64,000 nucleotides of DNA from Galeruca laticollis (taxonomy: Eukaryota > Arthropoda > Insecta > Coleoptera > Chrysomelidae). This document shows, one piece after another, positions 34,249-44,916 of the stretch. The stretch lies in assembly GCA_963921935.1 (NCBI GenBank), contig OY998184.1, forward strand, positions 31,443,256-31,507,255, written 5' to 3'. Each line of letters starts with the position of its first letter. Positions within the stretch are counted from its first letter, which is position 1. Position numbers and translations under genes: made by a program. The notes below the pieces were generated by a model, which was given only the letters and a program-made list of their open reading frames with translations, did no database searches and was not told where the DNA came from.

Positions 34249-34401
34249 TTTTAAGTAATGACATGGACCTGCCTGTTAAGTGCGGCCCTGTCTTCCTTTG
34301 GAATTTACAGATAACAGATGGTAATTAGGTATGGAATGTATATATTTATGACTATGTGACGATATAAAAGTTTTTGTTTTACCTTGTAAATGTTCCTAAA
34401 A

Positions 34402-37214
34402 AGACGAGAGGCGAAATACCACCTTGGCGCATTCCGTAGTTTACGCATGCGCCAAGTCGGGCGTCATCCACCTAGGCGCCGTGTTCGTGTTGAAGATGTA
34501 CAATCGTCTTTGTTTCGTACGTGAAAATAATACTAATAAATTATTGTTAATACTAAAGAATTCTAAATGAGAAATAAAAAACTTGGTCTGTTTTTTCTGC
34601 GTTTTATATTTATTTCTTATACACAACAGATAAAATCGGGACTATACTAAATATTTCTGGATTGTAAAAAAGTTCAGCAGACTACACTTAGTGATACTTA
34701 TGATCTTCTGATGATGAGTGGGAAATATATAAACTGCAAAAGTTATTTTTCATATTTTTACCAATATCTAAAATTTCTGACTCTGTTGGTTTATTGCAAT
34801 TACTTTTTCTAATTTTCTTTTTCTTATGAGTCGAAAAGAATCTATCCTGTTTCTTAATAAGTAGAAGATTGACTAGATATGGTGGGCAAATCCAATAAAT
34901 TATCAATTGCTTGTAAATGATACTGAATTTGTAAAATCTGTTCTTCATTTAGCTTATCAATGTTTGTATTTTGAAGTTGTGTCATTGCACTTATTAATTT
35001 TGCAGAAAATTTTTCTCTTAAAACATCAGATTTATCGTACGTTGACTTGGTCCCACTGTAAGTTCTTTGACTTTTTAATAATTCTGTTCCTGTAGATATT
35101 ATTTTAGGGTAATTCGTCATTTCAATGTAATGAATATGCTTGCAAATGCAGTTAGAAATACAGAAATCATTACATGTGCATAAATATGTATGACAACAAA
35201 TTTTACATTCTGTACACATCAAATCACAACAGCTTTGGTCAAGAAGTTTTTGTACGCAGTATGTCTCCTGGCATTTTTGTTTTAAAGAAACAGAACTTAT
35301 GAGCCATCTAGTTTTATTTTCTTTGTCAAAATCTACAGGAAAATCAGTGGAAGTAGCATTTATATGTCTTTGTATTATTTGTTTAACGTGAACAGTATGT
35401 TTGCTTTTTATTTGTTTGATAATTTTGTCAACACATTTATCGCGAATAAATTTTAATAAAACATGTAAAGTTTTGCCTAAGCTCTTAACCTTTCTCCCAT
35501 CTAAATGAAAATATTTTAACGTTTTATGCATTGATTCTACACGCATATTTGTATTCATTCCGCAACCTTTTCGGAAACAGTTAACCCACTTTTCATAATT
35601 TGTACCATAATTATTTTGAAAATAGATACCAAAGTTCCGAGTATACACATCTGAACGCATTTGTGCAGTGGTCTACTGAAGAAGTTCACAAAATTCATCG
35701 GTGCTCGCGTTTTGTTGAAGAAATTTAATGGATTTATAGACCTCAGATTTTTTATCGTCGTCACTTATCTTTGATAAATGTTGCTGCCACGCTCTATCAA
35801 TATGCCAAGAATAAAAAAGTTGATGTTTGACTGGACCCACTACACGACACCATGCACTGTAAAAGGTAGAAACTATATCACTCATAAACGTTTTTGGATT
35901 GACTACTGCTACATTTTGACTTATCATATTAAAAAATACTTCGTAGATGTACGAGTCCTTTCTATTACTAAACATGAAAGCCACAGGTATACCCTCACCA
36001 AACTCGTCCACCACCAAAATTGTTGTTAACTCAAAATCATAGTTGTTTAATCCATGAGTTCCATCTATAGCTAGAATATTATCTCCAAATTTCTTAAGCA
36101 TAGTTTTTTGAAAATCAGTCATGATCACTAAGCAAAAATTCACTTTACACAATTTAGACACATCATCCTCCACCCCCTGCTTCTTATAAAACAATACTGG
36201 ATTTGCTTGATCTTGCTTACATTGTTCCACCCATAAATCAACTGAAATGGCATCATTATCATGTCTGACTCCTTCTCAAATATTACTGTGGTAGGAATGT
36301 TTAATATTCCTTATTTCCTTTTTTGTTATTACATCTTCACGGTTAATGTCTTCACTAATTTGGTCACGATATGAATCCAAAATTCTTAAATATAACAATT
36401 TTCATTTTAAAAATAAGGGACTTGTAGTAGTACTGTGTATTACCTGGAGGGTGGGACACCTAACATAAGTTTGGAGGCTACCGAAGATTTATCCATCTTT
36501 GAAAGACGCAAGTGCTGTAAAGCTGGATTGTGGCCATAATGGGTTTTTACCCAAATCACTACAGTATTTTTATCTTCTAAGAGTTTTATCATGCTAATAC
36601 AATATTAATTTAATTTACAGGAACCTTGACTTTTAGGAAGTCTTTTTTTAGCAGAACTGATGTTACAGCGTTTTTTTCCTTTAGAAAATTTAATTAGGTA
36701 TAATCAAAATTGTAAAATGAATTTCTTACCAGATATATTGCATTCATAATAGGTCACTTTTTTATTGTTATTCTTGTATGTCCGTGCAACAGTATAATTT
36801 GATTTATTTGTTTATTCAATCACACTTTTCTAGGCAAGAAACACTTTAATATTTATCCTCTTTGTTGAGTAACTCCACAGTTTCTGTTTCTATTTCGTAG
36901 GCATGATCATTAAATAAATGATCTCTTAAACCTATATTATGTTGAAATAGAGAATTACAATTTTCTTCTAGACATTTATAGTTCCACTTTGATTGACCAT
37001 AAGAAACAAACTTTGGTTTCAGATTATGAACATTTTTGTATGTTTGTTTAAATTGAATTGGGTTGAAAAAACTCTTTCACACTTTAAGCAAATAACTGCC
37101 ATTTCTCTCAACTAAATGGTAACAATAATAATAGTAAAACACTACGCGCACGGCACCAAACAAGGGGCGCATGCGCAAACGACGGAATGCAAGGTGGTAT
37201 TTAGCCTCTCGTCT
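34402..37214 (-). mobile_element. Mutator-like (MULE) DNA transposon with 50 bp inverted ends
   Basis: The left end AGACGAGAGGCGAAATACCA at 34402 pairs with the right end at 37214 (complement AGACGAGAGGCTAAATACCA). Homology continues through CATTCCGT.GTTT.CGCATGCGCC. The transposase gene runs on the minus strand between them. I could not identify a convincing 9-10 bp target duplication. Confidence 0.88.
34854..37102 (-). pseudogene. MULE transposase with C2H2 fingers, MULE DDE core and SWIM finger
   Basis: The start at 37102 gives MAVICLKCERVFSTQFNLNKH, and after a shift a second C2H2 finger (CLEENCNSLFQHNIGLRDHLFNDH split across its length). Then YYECNISG ends at a GTAAG donor near 36730. 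THYGHNPALQHLRLSKMDK and GVPPSR end at GTAATAC near 36440, and the frame resumes after TATTTAAG with ILDSYRDQISEDI: two likely introns. The DDE core follows: ILAIDGTHGLNNYDF, FMSDIVSTFYSAW and NTNMRVESMHKTLK carry the expected D, D and E. The C-terminus has a SWIM-type finger, CTCNDFCISNCICKHIH. Breaks at 36240 and 35675 (stop after ELLQ) make this copy defective. It would act in the nucleus on the inverted ends. Confidence 0.85.
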
Positions 37215-37655
37215 AAAATGCACTGATTTTCAAATTACTGATGCACTGGTGGCTACTGCACTTGTGATTATTATAAAAAATTGTTTATGTTTATTAAACT
37301 TTGGAAATCACTGTTTAATAAAGAGCTAACTTTCGTACACGTTGTCGAGAACGTTGCCAGGATAGGCCTCCAAAAGTAACTTTAAATAAATTCACTTTCA
37401 AGTTGTTTTTAAAGTTTAATATTTTAATCTGATCTAGTGTGGGCTTTCTAATGTGTACTCTAACTTATAAGACTGTTCAGCTGAACCAACAATTAAGTGA
37501 TAAAGAACTTTTTCCGAGTTCCAGCTACGGTAGCAACGTTATTAACATTGTGACAGGTAAGCTCAAATTACCTTCGCAATTTTTTTAAAAATATCGGCGT
37601 AACATTAAAAGGAACTCGAGAAAAGCTGCTTGAAACTAAATTGTGATGTTTCAGC
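37215..37655. other. Unassigned sequence
   Basis: No recognisable gene or repeat. Confidence 0.5.
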
Positions 37656-37659
37656 TCTG

Positions 37660-37900
37660 TAGTCTGTTTACCAAATACGTACAAAGGGTACGTACCAAGT
37701 AGGTACAAACGGTACGCACCAAATTCGAACAAACGGTACGTACCAAGTACGTACAAATAGAACGTACCAAGTACGTACATGCAGTACGTTTTTGGTACGT
37801 ATATTTCATTGGAAAATGTACGTATTTAATACGTACCATGAATGTACGTGCATAATACGTACCTTACGTCTCATGAGTACGTATTATGTACGTATTCGTG
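37660..37900. repeat. TACGTA-rich tandem repeat
   Basis: About five units of 26-30 bp built on GGTACGTACCAAGTACGTACAAA lie between 37660 and 37800, followed by spaced GTACGTATT and AATACGTAC words up to 37900. Each core is itself palindromic. Similar words recur at 48828-48895. Confidence 0.8.
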
Positions 37901-37929
37901 CTGTCTGGGATACCAAGTCTGAATTTTTT

Positions 37930-38204
37930 ATTCATTATATAAATTATAGTTGACAGTTGATTTTGAAATTTGGTATATGTGCATAGATGTTGATTCTTAA
38001 CAACTTCTCTCATATTTGCCACACAAAATGCTGTTTGCTCTACAGAAAAATGTTTTTTTTTCAATATATCCGAGGCTTAATTGATTTTTGAAAAACTTAA
38101 ATTATGTTGAAAATTAGTGGTCAATCAAGCCTCAAAAAATTAAAATCGGAATAGAGAATTTTTCATCCCATACGAGAGTCGTTTCACCTATCTGGGGACA
38201 CACG
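37930..38204 (-). repeat. Dispersed repeat, partner at 17431-17735
   Basis: Inverted copy of the repeat at 17431. The terminal TTTCACCTATCTGGGGACAC is at 38192-38204. Confidence 0.7.
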
Positions 38205-39641
38205 ATATATAGACGTGATTATTCACACAAGTCGTAATCAAAAATTGATTAAATCTAATTTCAATTCCAAATTGTTGACCCTGGTCAAAATAAAATTATA
38301 CTTGTGGGATTATAATAATCAACAAAGCAATGAGGTTTCGGTTTGATTAATAACGTGAATATGAAATATTTATTGTTGGCAATTTACCAATACAGAACAC
38401 GTGGCAGTATCAAATTTGTGCCACACAATGATTTATCACCACGTTGGATAGGATTTATGGATATTAACATATTTGTTGAAAATTTGAGTGTTCGATAATA
38501 TAGTGATAACGAAGAGCTTTATTTACCACTGTACCCATACCTATATAAAAAGCGAAAAAGTCGGACCCTAACAACTATAATACCTAATATCAATAATAAA
38601 TCACTATTTACTATACTCTGTTGACTTAGAAAGTGACCAAATTTAAATTTGTTTTCACAGGACTAATTGAACAACGTAGGTAATGATAGTTTTGAAAATT
38701 TCCATATATCAGTTATTTAAGGGCTGTACTCCCCGAATCAGTTCAAAATGAAGGTCATCCTAATTTGCTCAGGACAAAGAGAATTATTTTATTGACTATT
38801 TCCCTAGAGTATTTTTCACTGGCGGCAAAATACCACAAAAATGGCACATTTCCTACTGACAAAAAGTTATCTGCAATTTAAGATATTGCGCAATTTGCAA
38901 GGAACATAATCCAAATATATTATTACCTACCAGTTGGTTGGTGCACTTCCCCTTATAATGCCGTAAGAAATCTCGGTTTATACCTACATTTTGGGGGCGC
39001 AATGATACATACTGCTTCACCAATCGCACATAACTAATTCTATTACTGTCGGCAACAGTAGAACGTCTACCCTCTTGAAAGGACCGTCTTGGGAAGTCGG
39101 ATAATAACAGGCAATATGATTCCTTGATGTCATATTAGCGTAATTCGCACAATTCACATCTTCTACAAGAGCCAAAGATACAGCGAATGGTTACCACCTT
39201 CAAAAATAAATACATAATATCCGGTGCATTAATGAAAAACTTCCGCAAATCCTCTTCCTTGAATACATATTCCCTCTTAAATACATGTAATTTCACAATG
39301 ATTTTATACCGACCTCTTTGTTTACACTCAACATACTTTACGATTTGGAATGGATAGACTACGTAGTAGACGCCTTGTACTACTCCGACATTTTCTGAAT
39401 GTAAGCAAGTACAACTCGTTCATCTGTATCTGTTATGTTTTGCTCTTTCATCCATTTCATAAACGTATTCTTTTTTAGAAGCGAATTCCGATTTTTGCGG
39501 TATTAACGGAAATTCTGCTTTACTATATAAGAAATCAAGGTTATTACTCATTTTTAGGCGAAATACAATGAAATCGTATAATGAGAAAACGCTACTAACC
39601 CTCTCAGTGCTCGTTATAGATATGCCGGTTGTGTCACGTGG
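38205..39641. other. Non-coding AT-rich DNA
   Basis: No recognisable genes. Bases 38794-38885 (GACTATTTCCCTAGAGTATT... GGCAAAATACCA) resemble 46508-46595, so this stretch includes a dispersed repeat present twice in the window. Confidence 0.5.
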
Positions 39642-40466
39642 TACAGGATTTTTCATTATATATGGACCCTTCTATATCTCACTTATTATTTGATGCAGAT
39701 AACAATGTTTCAAATAAGAGTTGAAGGGTAATTGATGTAGTTTTTAAAATTCAACAGAAATATTATACAGGATGTCCCAGAAAAGAGGGTCGGAGCCAAA
39801 GTGTTCTTTCTTAAATGGGACATATGGGATATATTTTTATATTTTTAAATTGTTCATTTCAATCCGAATTCAGCAATATATAATTGTTATAGTCTAACCT
39901 TTACAGTTCAGAAAATATATTCATTTAAAAATCGTTTTCTGTGGGATGAAAACCAACTATAAACAACGGGCAATGAAAGCATTGTCATATTTGACAAGTA
40001 GTTACTTACACCATTATAAAACATTCTATTTGATAGTTTGGAAAATGCGGCATACAGATGATGAAAAGATAGAAATATTTTCTCTATTTGTAAAAAATAA
40101 TAATAACAAATTAGATGCAAGGAGAGAATTTATGGAATTATATCCAAATCGGCATACGCCTAGCAAAAATACGTTCAACAGAATATACCTGCATGTAATG
40201 ACAACTAAGAACTTTTCTAGGAAAAAACGAACGTGTGTAATTAATTAAGAGGATGATTTAGATACACTTCTGCATTTTGAAGGTAGAGAAATATATATTT
40301 CTGTGGATTTTATGGTAGTTGAATGAGAAGGAATAATTTTTGCGCTACTACTTTTTTGCAGAAAACACTGAAGATTCGTAACCAGCTCCAATACATTACG
40401 AAAACATCCTATGAAAATTTTTAGGGCTCTGAAAAGACACAATTATAAACCATATAAGATACTTCC

Positions 40467-42403
40467 TGTACAAAGAGAAGAGGAAAAAGGTGAAAGAGAT
40501 GGTAACAGTAGCTAAAAGGAATCAGTGGAAAGAATTTGGCGAAAAAATGGAAAGCAATAGTAAATCAAATCAAAAACTGTTTTACAAAACATTGAAGTTA
40601 TTAAGAAAGGAAAAACCACAAGAAAAAACATGGATAAAAATAAAAAAGAAGATATACTAAGAAATGAAAACGAAGTAATTGATAGATGGAAAGAGTATTT
40701 TGAGGAATTACTAGGAGCAGACAACAGAATTCAGGACATTAACAAAAAAAAGGATGCAATAATAGAAAATAAAGACATTGTAACTCTAAAAGAATTACAG
40801 GAAATAATACATGAATTGAAAAATGGAAAATCTCCAGGAATTGATAAATTAACAGCAGAAATGTTCAAAAATTTAGGGGAAACAGGAACAAAAATATTAT
40901 TGACAATATACAACAGGGCGTGGAGTGAAGAACAGATTCCAGAAGATTGGAAGACAGCCTTAATAGTTCCAATATATAAAAAGGGGGATAGACAAGACTG
41001 CAATAATTATAGAGGAATAAATCTACTTGGTACTGCTATGAAAGTCTACGAGAAGATTATAGACAGTAAGATAAGACCAGGGATAGAAAATACTCTCGAA
41101 GAATCGCAAAGTGGATTTAGAAGAGGGCGAAGCATCCAAGACCACATATTCACAGTGAAACAGATAATTGAGAAGTTATCACAACAAGAAAAAGAGGTAT
41201 ATATGGGATTTATAGACATGGAAAAAGCTTTTGACAAAGTACCAAGGGAGAAGTTATGGAAAGTACTAGAAGGAAGGGGAGTAAATTACAAAATAATAGA
41301 TATAATCAAAAACATTTACAAAAATAATAGAAATTGTGTAATATACAGGAATAAAACATCAGAACCATTTTCAACACAAGAAGGATTAAGGCAAGGAGGG
41401 GGACTAAGTCCATTATTATTTACAATTTTTATTGATGGAATAATTAAAAAATCGTCAACCAAAATGGCAAAACTACACATTGGATACAAACATTTAGGAA
41501 GAGTGGATATATCAGAAGCAGCTTTTGCAGATGATTTAATAATGGCAGGGAAAGAGAAGGATTTACAAAAGAATATGGAAATATGGAGCACGGTATCGGA
41601 TGAATTTGGAATGACAGTGAATCAAAGTAAAACCAAAGTTATGGTTATAGGACCGAAACAAAAACATCTAAATATACAGTTAGAGGGAATACAAATTGAG
41701 CAAGTTAGAAGATATAAATACTTGGGAGTAGAAATAGAAGAAAATGGGACGCAGGAAGTCGAAATTAACAATAGAGTACAAAAAACGATGAAACTTTATC
41801 ACACGATGAACTCGACATTCATAAATAAAAAAGAAATTTCCAAGAAAACGAAGTTAAATGTATTTAAAACAATTTACCGGCCAATATTAACATTCGGATG
41901 TGAATCTTGGGTATTAACAAAGAGACAAAAGAGTCGAATACAAGCAGTTGAGATGAAGTATCTTAGGCGAGTTAAAGGAGTCACAAAGAAAGACAAACTA
42001 AGAAGTACGGAAATAAGAGAAGACCTTGAAATAGAATCAACACTTAAATTTATTGAAAAGAGACAATTAAGCTGGTGGGGACATATACAAAGAATGAACG
42101 ATACAAGACCAGTTAAAAAAGTATGGCAATCAAAAATACAAAAAAGAACGAAAAAGGGAAGACCAAAACAAACATGGGATGGTGTTATGGTAGGCATAAT
42201 GCAAGAAAAAGGAAAAACATGGACAGAGGCAAAAACAATGGCAAGAGATAAACAACAATGGGCTAAATTTGTACACGAATAAAATTCTATCTGGACCAAA
42301 GCATCAATGAAAAAATGAATATATGTCTTAAGTATAATGCGATGTAATTGAAATAATTGTAAAAGTATACCCTACAACATATACTATGGTAATTGGGTTT
42401 CTG

Positions 42404-42443
<40 letters not shown>
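40467..42443 (+). mobile_element. 5'-truncated RTE-like LINE with (TA)n tail and 14 bp duplication
   Basis: TATAAGATACTTCC flanks the insert at 40453-40466 and 42444-42457. The copy lacks the endonuclease and begins shortly before the reverse transcriptase. It ends in about twenty TA units (42406-42446), which act as the 3' tail and merge with the duplication. Confidence 0.92.
40630..42282 (+). CDS. Reverse transcriptase ORF of truncated RTE-like LINE
   Basis: An uninterrupted 550-residue frame. Motifs in order: ELKNGKSPGIDKLTAEM (about residue 60), WKTALIVPIYKKGDRQDCNNYRGI (115), QSGFRRGRSIQDHIF (160), GFIDMEKAFDKVPR (195, first Asp), EGLRQGGGLSPLLF (257), EAAFADDLIMAGKEKD (300, catalytic pair) and RRYKYLGVEIEE (360). 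The last 150 residues include SWWGHIQRMNDTRPVKKVWQ and GRPKQTWDGVM, a C-terminal pattern shared by RTE-type elements. The start codon is only the first Met in this frame; homologous sequence continues upstream in another frame, so the true protein began in the missing 5' part. No promoter is expected. Confidence 0.88.
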   Translation: MDKNKKEDILRNENEVIDRWKEYFEELLGADNRIQDINKKKDAIIENKDIVTLKELQEIIHELKNGKSPGIDKLTAEMFKNLGETGTKILLTIYNRAWSEEQIPEDWKTALIVPIYKKGDRQDCNNYRGINLLGTAMKVYEKIIDSKIRPGIENTLEESQSGFRRGRSIQDHIFTVKQIIEKLSQQEKEVYMGFIDMEKAFDKVPREKLWKVLEGRGVNYKIIDIIKNIYKNNRNCVIYRNKTSEPFSTQEGLRQGGGLSPLLFTIFIDGIIKKSSTKMAKLHIGYKHLGRVDISEAAFADDLIMAGKEKDLQKNMEIWSTVSDEFGMTVNQSKTKVMVIGPKQKHLNIQLEGIQIEQVRRYKYLGVEIEENGTQEVEINNRVQKTMKLYHTMNSTFINKKEISKKTKLNVFKTIYRPILTFGCESWVLTKRQKSRIQAVEMKYLRRVKGVTKKDKLRSTEIREDLEIESTLKFIEKRQLSWWGHIQRMNDTRPVKKVWQSKIQKRTKKGRPKQTWDGVMVGIMQEKGKTWTEAKTMARDKQQWAKFVHE

Positions 42444-42449
<6 letters not shown>

Positions 42450-43064
42450 ATACTTCCCGCGCAGGCTCTTACTGAATTGCACAAACGGAAACGGTTAATA
42501 TTTTGTCTGGATATGATTCATCGCTTGAATGAAACTCCATATATCCTTCAGAAAATCTGTTGGACAGATGAATCCAGTTTTTCTACAGCTGGCGTGTTTA
42601 ATAGAAAAAATAGACGTTCATGGGAAAATAAAAATCATAGACAGCGGAAAGTGCAACAAATAAAGAAATCTGGACGGAAATCAATTAAAGTTTGGTGTGG
42701 AATATTCCACAATAAAGTGGTTGGGCCAATATTTTTCAATTATAAGTTACCAGGAAGAACTTACATAAACTGCATAATACCCAAAATAAGTGAAATACTA
42801 GAAAATGAATTTACAGCTGACCAATAAAATACTATGATCTGGCACCAAGATGGGGCATCACCCCATAATGTATTAGAGGTGAGAGAACATCTCAACAATC
42901 AGTTTCCAGAGTGGATCGGAAATAATGGGACACTTCTATGGCCTCCTAATAGCCCCGACCTAACTCCCTTATATTCTTTTTTGTGGTAAATGCTGAAAGA
43001 TATAGTTAACTTTGGCGAAAATAACAATCTTGAGATAATTTTGGAAAAGATTCAAGGCGAAATT

Positions 43065-44427
43065 CTTCTTCTTCTTAAAGTGCCAAGCAGATTCCTGCGT
43101 AGGCGACCGTCTATTTACATCCTGTCAGATTTCTCTATTTAGAGCAGCATTTTGGAGAGACATAAAGTCGTGTATTCCTGTCCATTGTCGAATGTTCCTG
43201 AGCCATGAAAGTTTTTTTCTTCCTATTCCCCTTCTTCCTTCGATTTTTCCTTGGAGGATAAGACGTGGAAATTCGTAACGAGGACCACGCAGGTTGTGAC
43301 CCAGATAGGAAGTATTTCTCTTCTTAATGGCGTCGAATAGTTCACGGCTGGTCAGACCGGCTCTTCTAAGGACTTCTTCATTTCTTACCAGATCTGTCCA
43401 AGGGATCCTAAACATACTTCTAAGAGTCCACATTTCAAATGCCTCCAATCTGTTTATCGAAGTTGCTTTAAGAGTCCAGGCTTCGACACCATACAACAGG
43501 ACGGACCAGACATAGCACTTAACCATTCTGTATCTGAGTTGAAAGCTGAAATCATTATTTGTTAGGAATTTTTCATGTTTAAGGAAAGTTGATCGGGCTT
43601 GTTCAATTCTGCTTCTGATCTCCACTTCTGGATCCAATTTGTTGGTAACGAGGTAGCCCAGGTATTTAAATTTACTGACTTCCTCTATTAGAATGCCGTT
43701 TATGTATAAAGGGGTGGCGGGGATGTTATTTTTGCTAACCACCATAAACTTGGTTTTCTTTATGTTAATTTTTAGGCCCAGGTGCTCACTTTTCTCTTGA
43801 ACCATATGCAGAAGTGCTTGAAGGTCGTTTGCGTTGTCCGCTAAGATTACTGTGTCGTCCGCGTATCTAATATTATTAATTGGGATGCCATTCACTTTTA
43901 TACCAATTGTACACATTGACATTACCTCGGCAAACGCTCTTTCTACGTACAGGTTAAATAGCATAGGTGAGAGAATACATCCTTGCCTTACCCCTTTCTT
44001 TATTACAATGTCTTTGGTGGTTCTAAAATTTTGAAGCCTTACTTCGGCAGATTGGTTCCAGTAGCTATTATTCTGATATCCTTATTGTCTAGTCCTAATT
44101 CCTGTAAGTATCTTATCAACAGGTCGTGTTTCACATTGTCGAATGCTTTCTCGTAGTCAATGAACACCATGAATACATCCTTTCTCTGGTCGAGGCAGTT
44201 CTGAACCAGTGTTTGTAAACTAAATATAGCTTCTCTCGTGCCAAACCCATTCTTAGATCCAAACTGACTGGACCCACTGGCTGCTTCACATTTTTTATAT
44301 AGCCTAGTATGTAGGATGCGTAAAAAGAGTTTTAAAAAATGGCTCATGAGGCTTATCAGTCGGTAGTGCTTACACAATTTTGCATTGGCCGTCTTTGGAA
44401 GAGTGATGAACATGGATCTCAGCCAGT
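43065..44427 (-). mobile_element. 5'-truncated RTE-like LINE with (GAA)n tail
   Basis: Inserted in antisense in mariner B. CGAAATT at 43058-43064 and 44428-44434 is a probable 7 bp duplication, supported by the rejoining of the interrupted frame. Its 3' end on the minus strand is a short GAA repeat (CTTCTTCTTCTTA on the plus strand), a known habit of RTE-type LINEs. Confidence 0.88.
43125..44427 (-). pseudogene. Reverse transcriptase and C-terminus of the antisense LINE
   Basis: The minus strand first gives WLRSMFITLPKTANAKLC and HYRLISLMSHFLK, then FGTREAIFSLQTLVQNC, DVFMVFIDYEKAFDNV (first Asp), a frame break near 44035, then MLFNLYVERAF, INNIRYADDTVILADN (catalytic pair), FKYLGYLVTN and a C-terminus with YLGHNLRG.RYEFPRL and GRRGIGRKKLSWLRNI. 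This second RTE-type lineage differs clearly from the one at 40630. The frame ends at 43125. Confidence 0.85.
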
Positions 44428-44916
44428 CGAAATTAATAACTTAAAGAATCATGCTGATATTATTTCTAAATGTTTAGAGAATTTACGCCAAAGATACCAA
44501 CTATGCATTGACAATATGGGGGGTCATTTTGAAGAATATTTATAGTTTCATTTGGGCTTACTTAGTTTGAGATTACTTTATTTTGTAAACAAATTTACTG
44601 ACTTCCAATCGATAGATTACTACATCTTACTGTGTCGTATATATTTTCTGAACTGTTAAAGTTAGACTATAACAATTATGTACTGCTGAATTCGGATTAA
44701 AGTGAACAGTTTAAAAATATAAAAATATATAGGGTGTCCCATTTAAGAAAGAAAACTTTGGCTCTAACCCTCTTTTTTGGGACATTCTGTATAATATTTT
44801 TGTTCGATTTTAGAAAATAAATTAAATAACCATTCAACTCTTATTTGAGACATTTTTAATTGTAACAAATAATGAGTGAGATATGGAAGGGTCCATATAT
44901 AATGAAAAACCCTGTA

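Larger units (their letters stand above)
30214..34260 (-). mobile_element. I/Jockey-group non-LTR retrotransposon, nearly full length, decayed
   Basis: On the minus strand the order is 5' leader (near 34260), ORF1 (34248-32993), ORF2 endonuclease (32818-32139), reverse transcriptase (about 31600-30700) and RNase H-linked C-terminus (30386-30225). This is the complete layout of a two-ORF LINE. It starts right after the R palindrome. A TA microsatellite lies inside ORF1 at 34119-34185. Clade assignment between I, R1 and Jockey is not certain. Confidence 0.85.
40045..44545 (+). pseudogene. Mariner B transposase in three pieces
   Basis: Piece 1 starts MRHTDDEKIEIFSLFVKN and ends NYKPYKILP at the first LINE. 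Piece 2 resumes as AQALTELHKRK, with KICWTDESSFS (first Asp), WHQDGASPHN (second Asp) and SPDLTPLYSFLW, where the third Asp is Tyr; 40 residues lie between positions two and three. Piece 2 ends EKIQGEI at the second LINE and piece 3 continues NNLKNHADIISKCLENLRQR to GGHFEEYL, stop 44543-44545. Both junctions rejoin in frame when the insert and one duplication are removed. Internal stops near 40246, 40323, 42825 and 42987 and the lost Asp show that it was dead or died after the insertions. Confidence 0.9.
39644..44914 (+). mobile_element. Long-TIR mariner element B carrying two LINE insertions
   Basis: The ends CAGGATTTTTCATTATATAT (39644) and complement CAGGGTTTTTCATTATATAT (ending 44914) are each flanked by TA (39642-39643, 44915-44916). 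Inverted repeats extend about 280 bp, to about 39925 and from about 44638, and include TATACAG.ATGTCCCA and ATATATTTTCTGAACTGT. Within lie a transposase gene in three pieces, one RTE-like LINE in the same direction (40467-42443) and another in the opposite direction (43065-44427). Without them the element is about 1.9 kb. Confidence 0.9.

Noticed and set aside
39420..39656. Minus-strand open frame of 78 residues overlapping the left end of mariner B
   Set aside because: No family motif, crosses the transposon boundary and TA site; likely chance.
43327..44034. Plus-strand open frames opposite the antisense LINE
   Set aside because: Shadows of the reverse transcriptase on the other strand.
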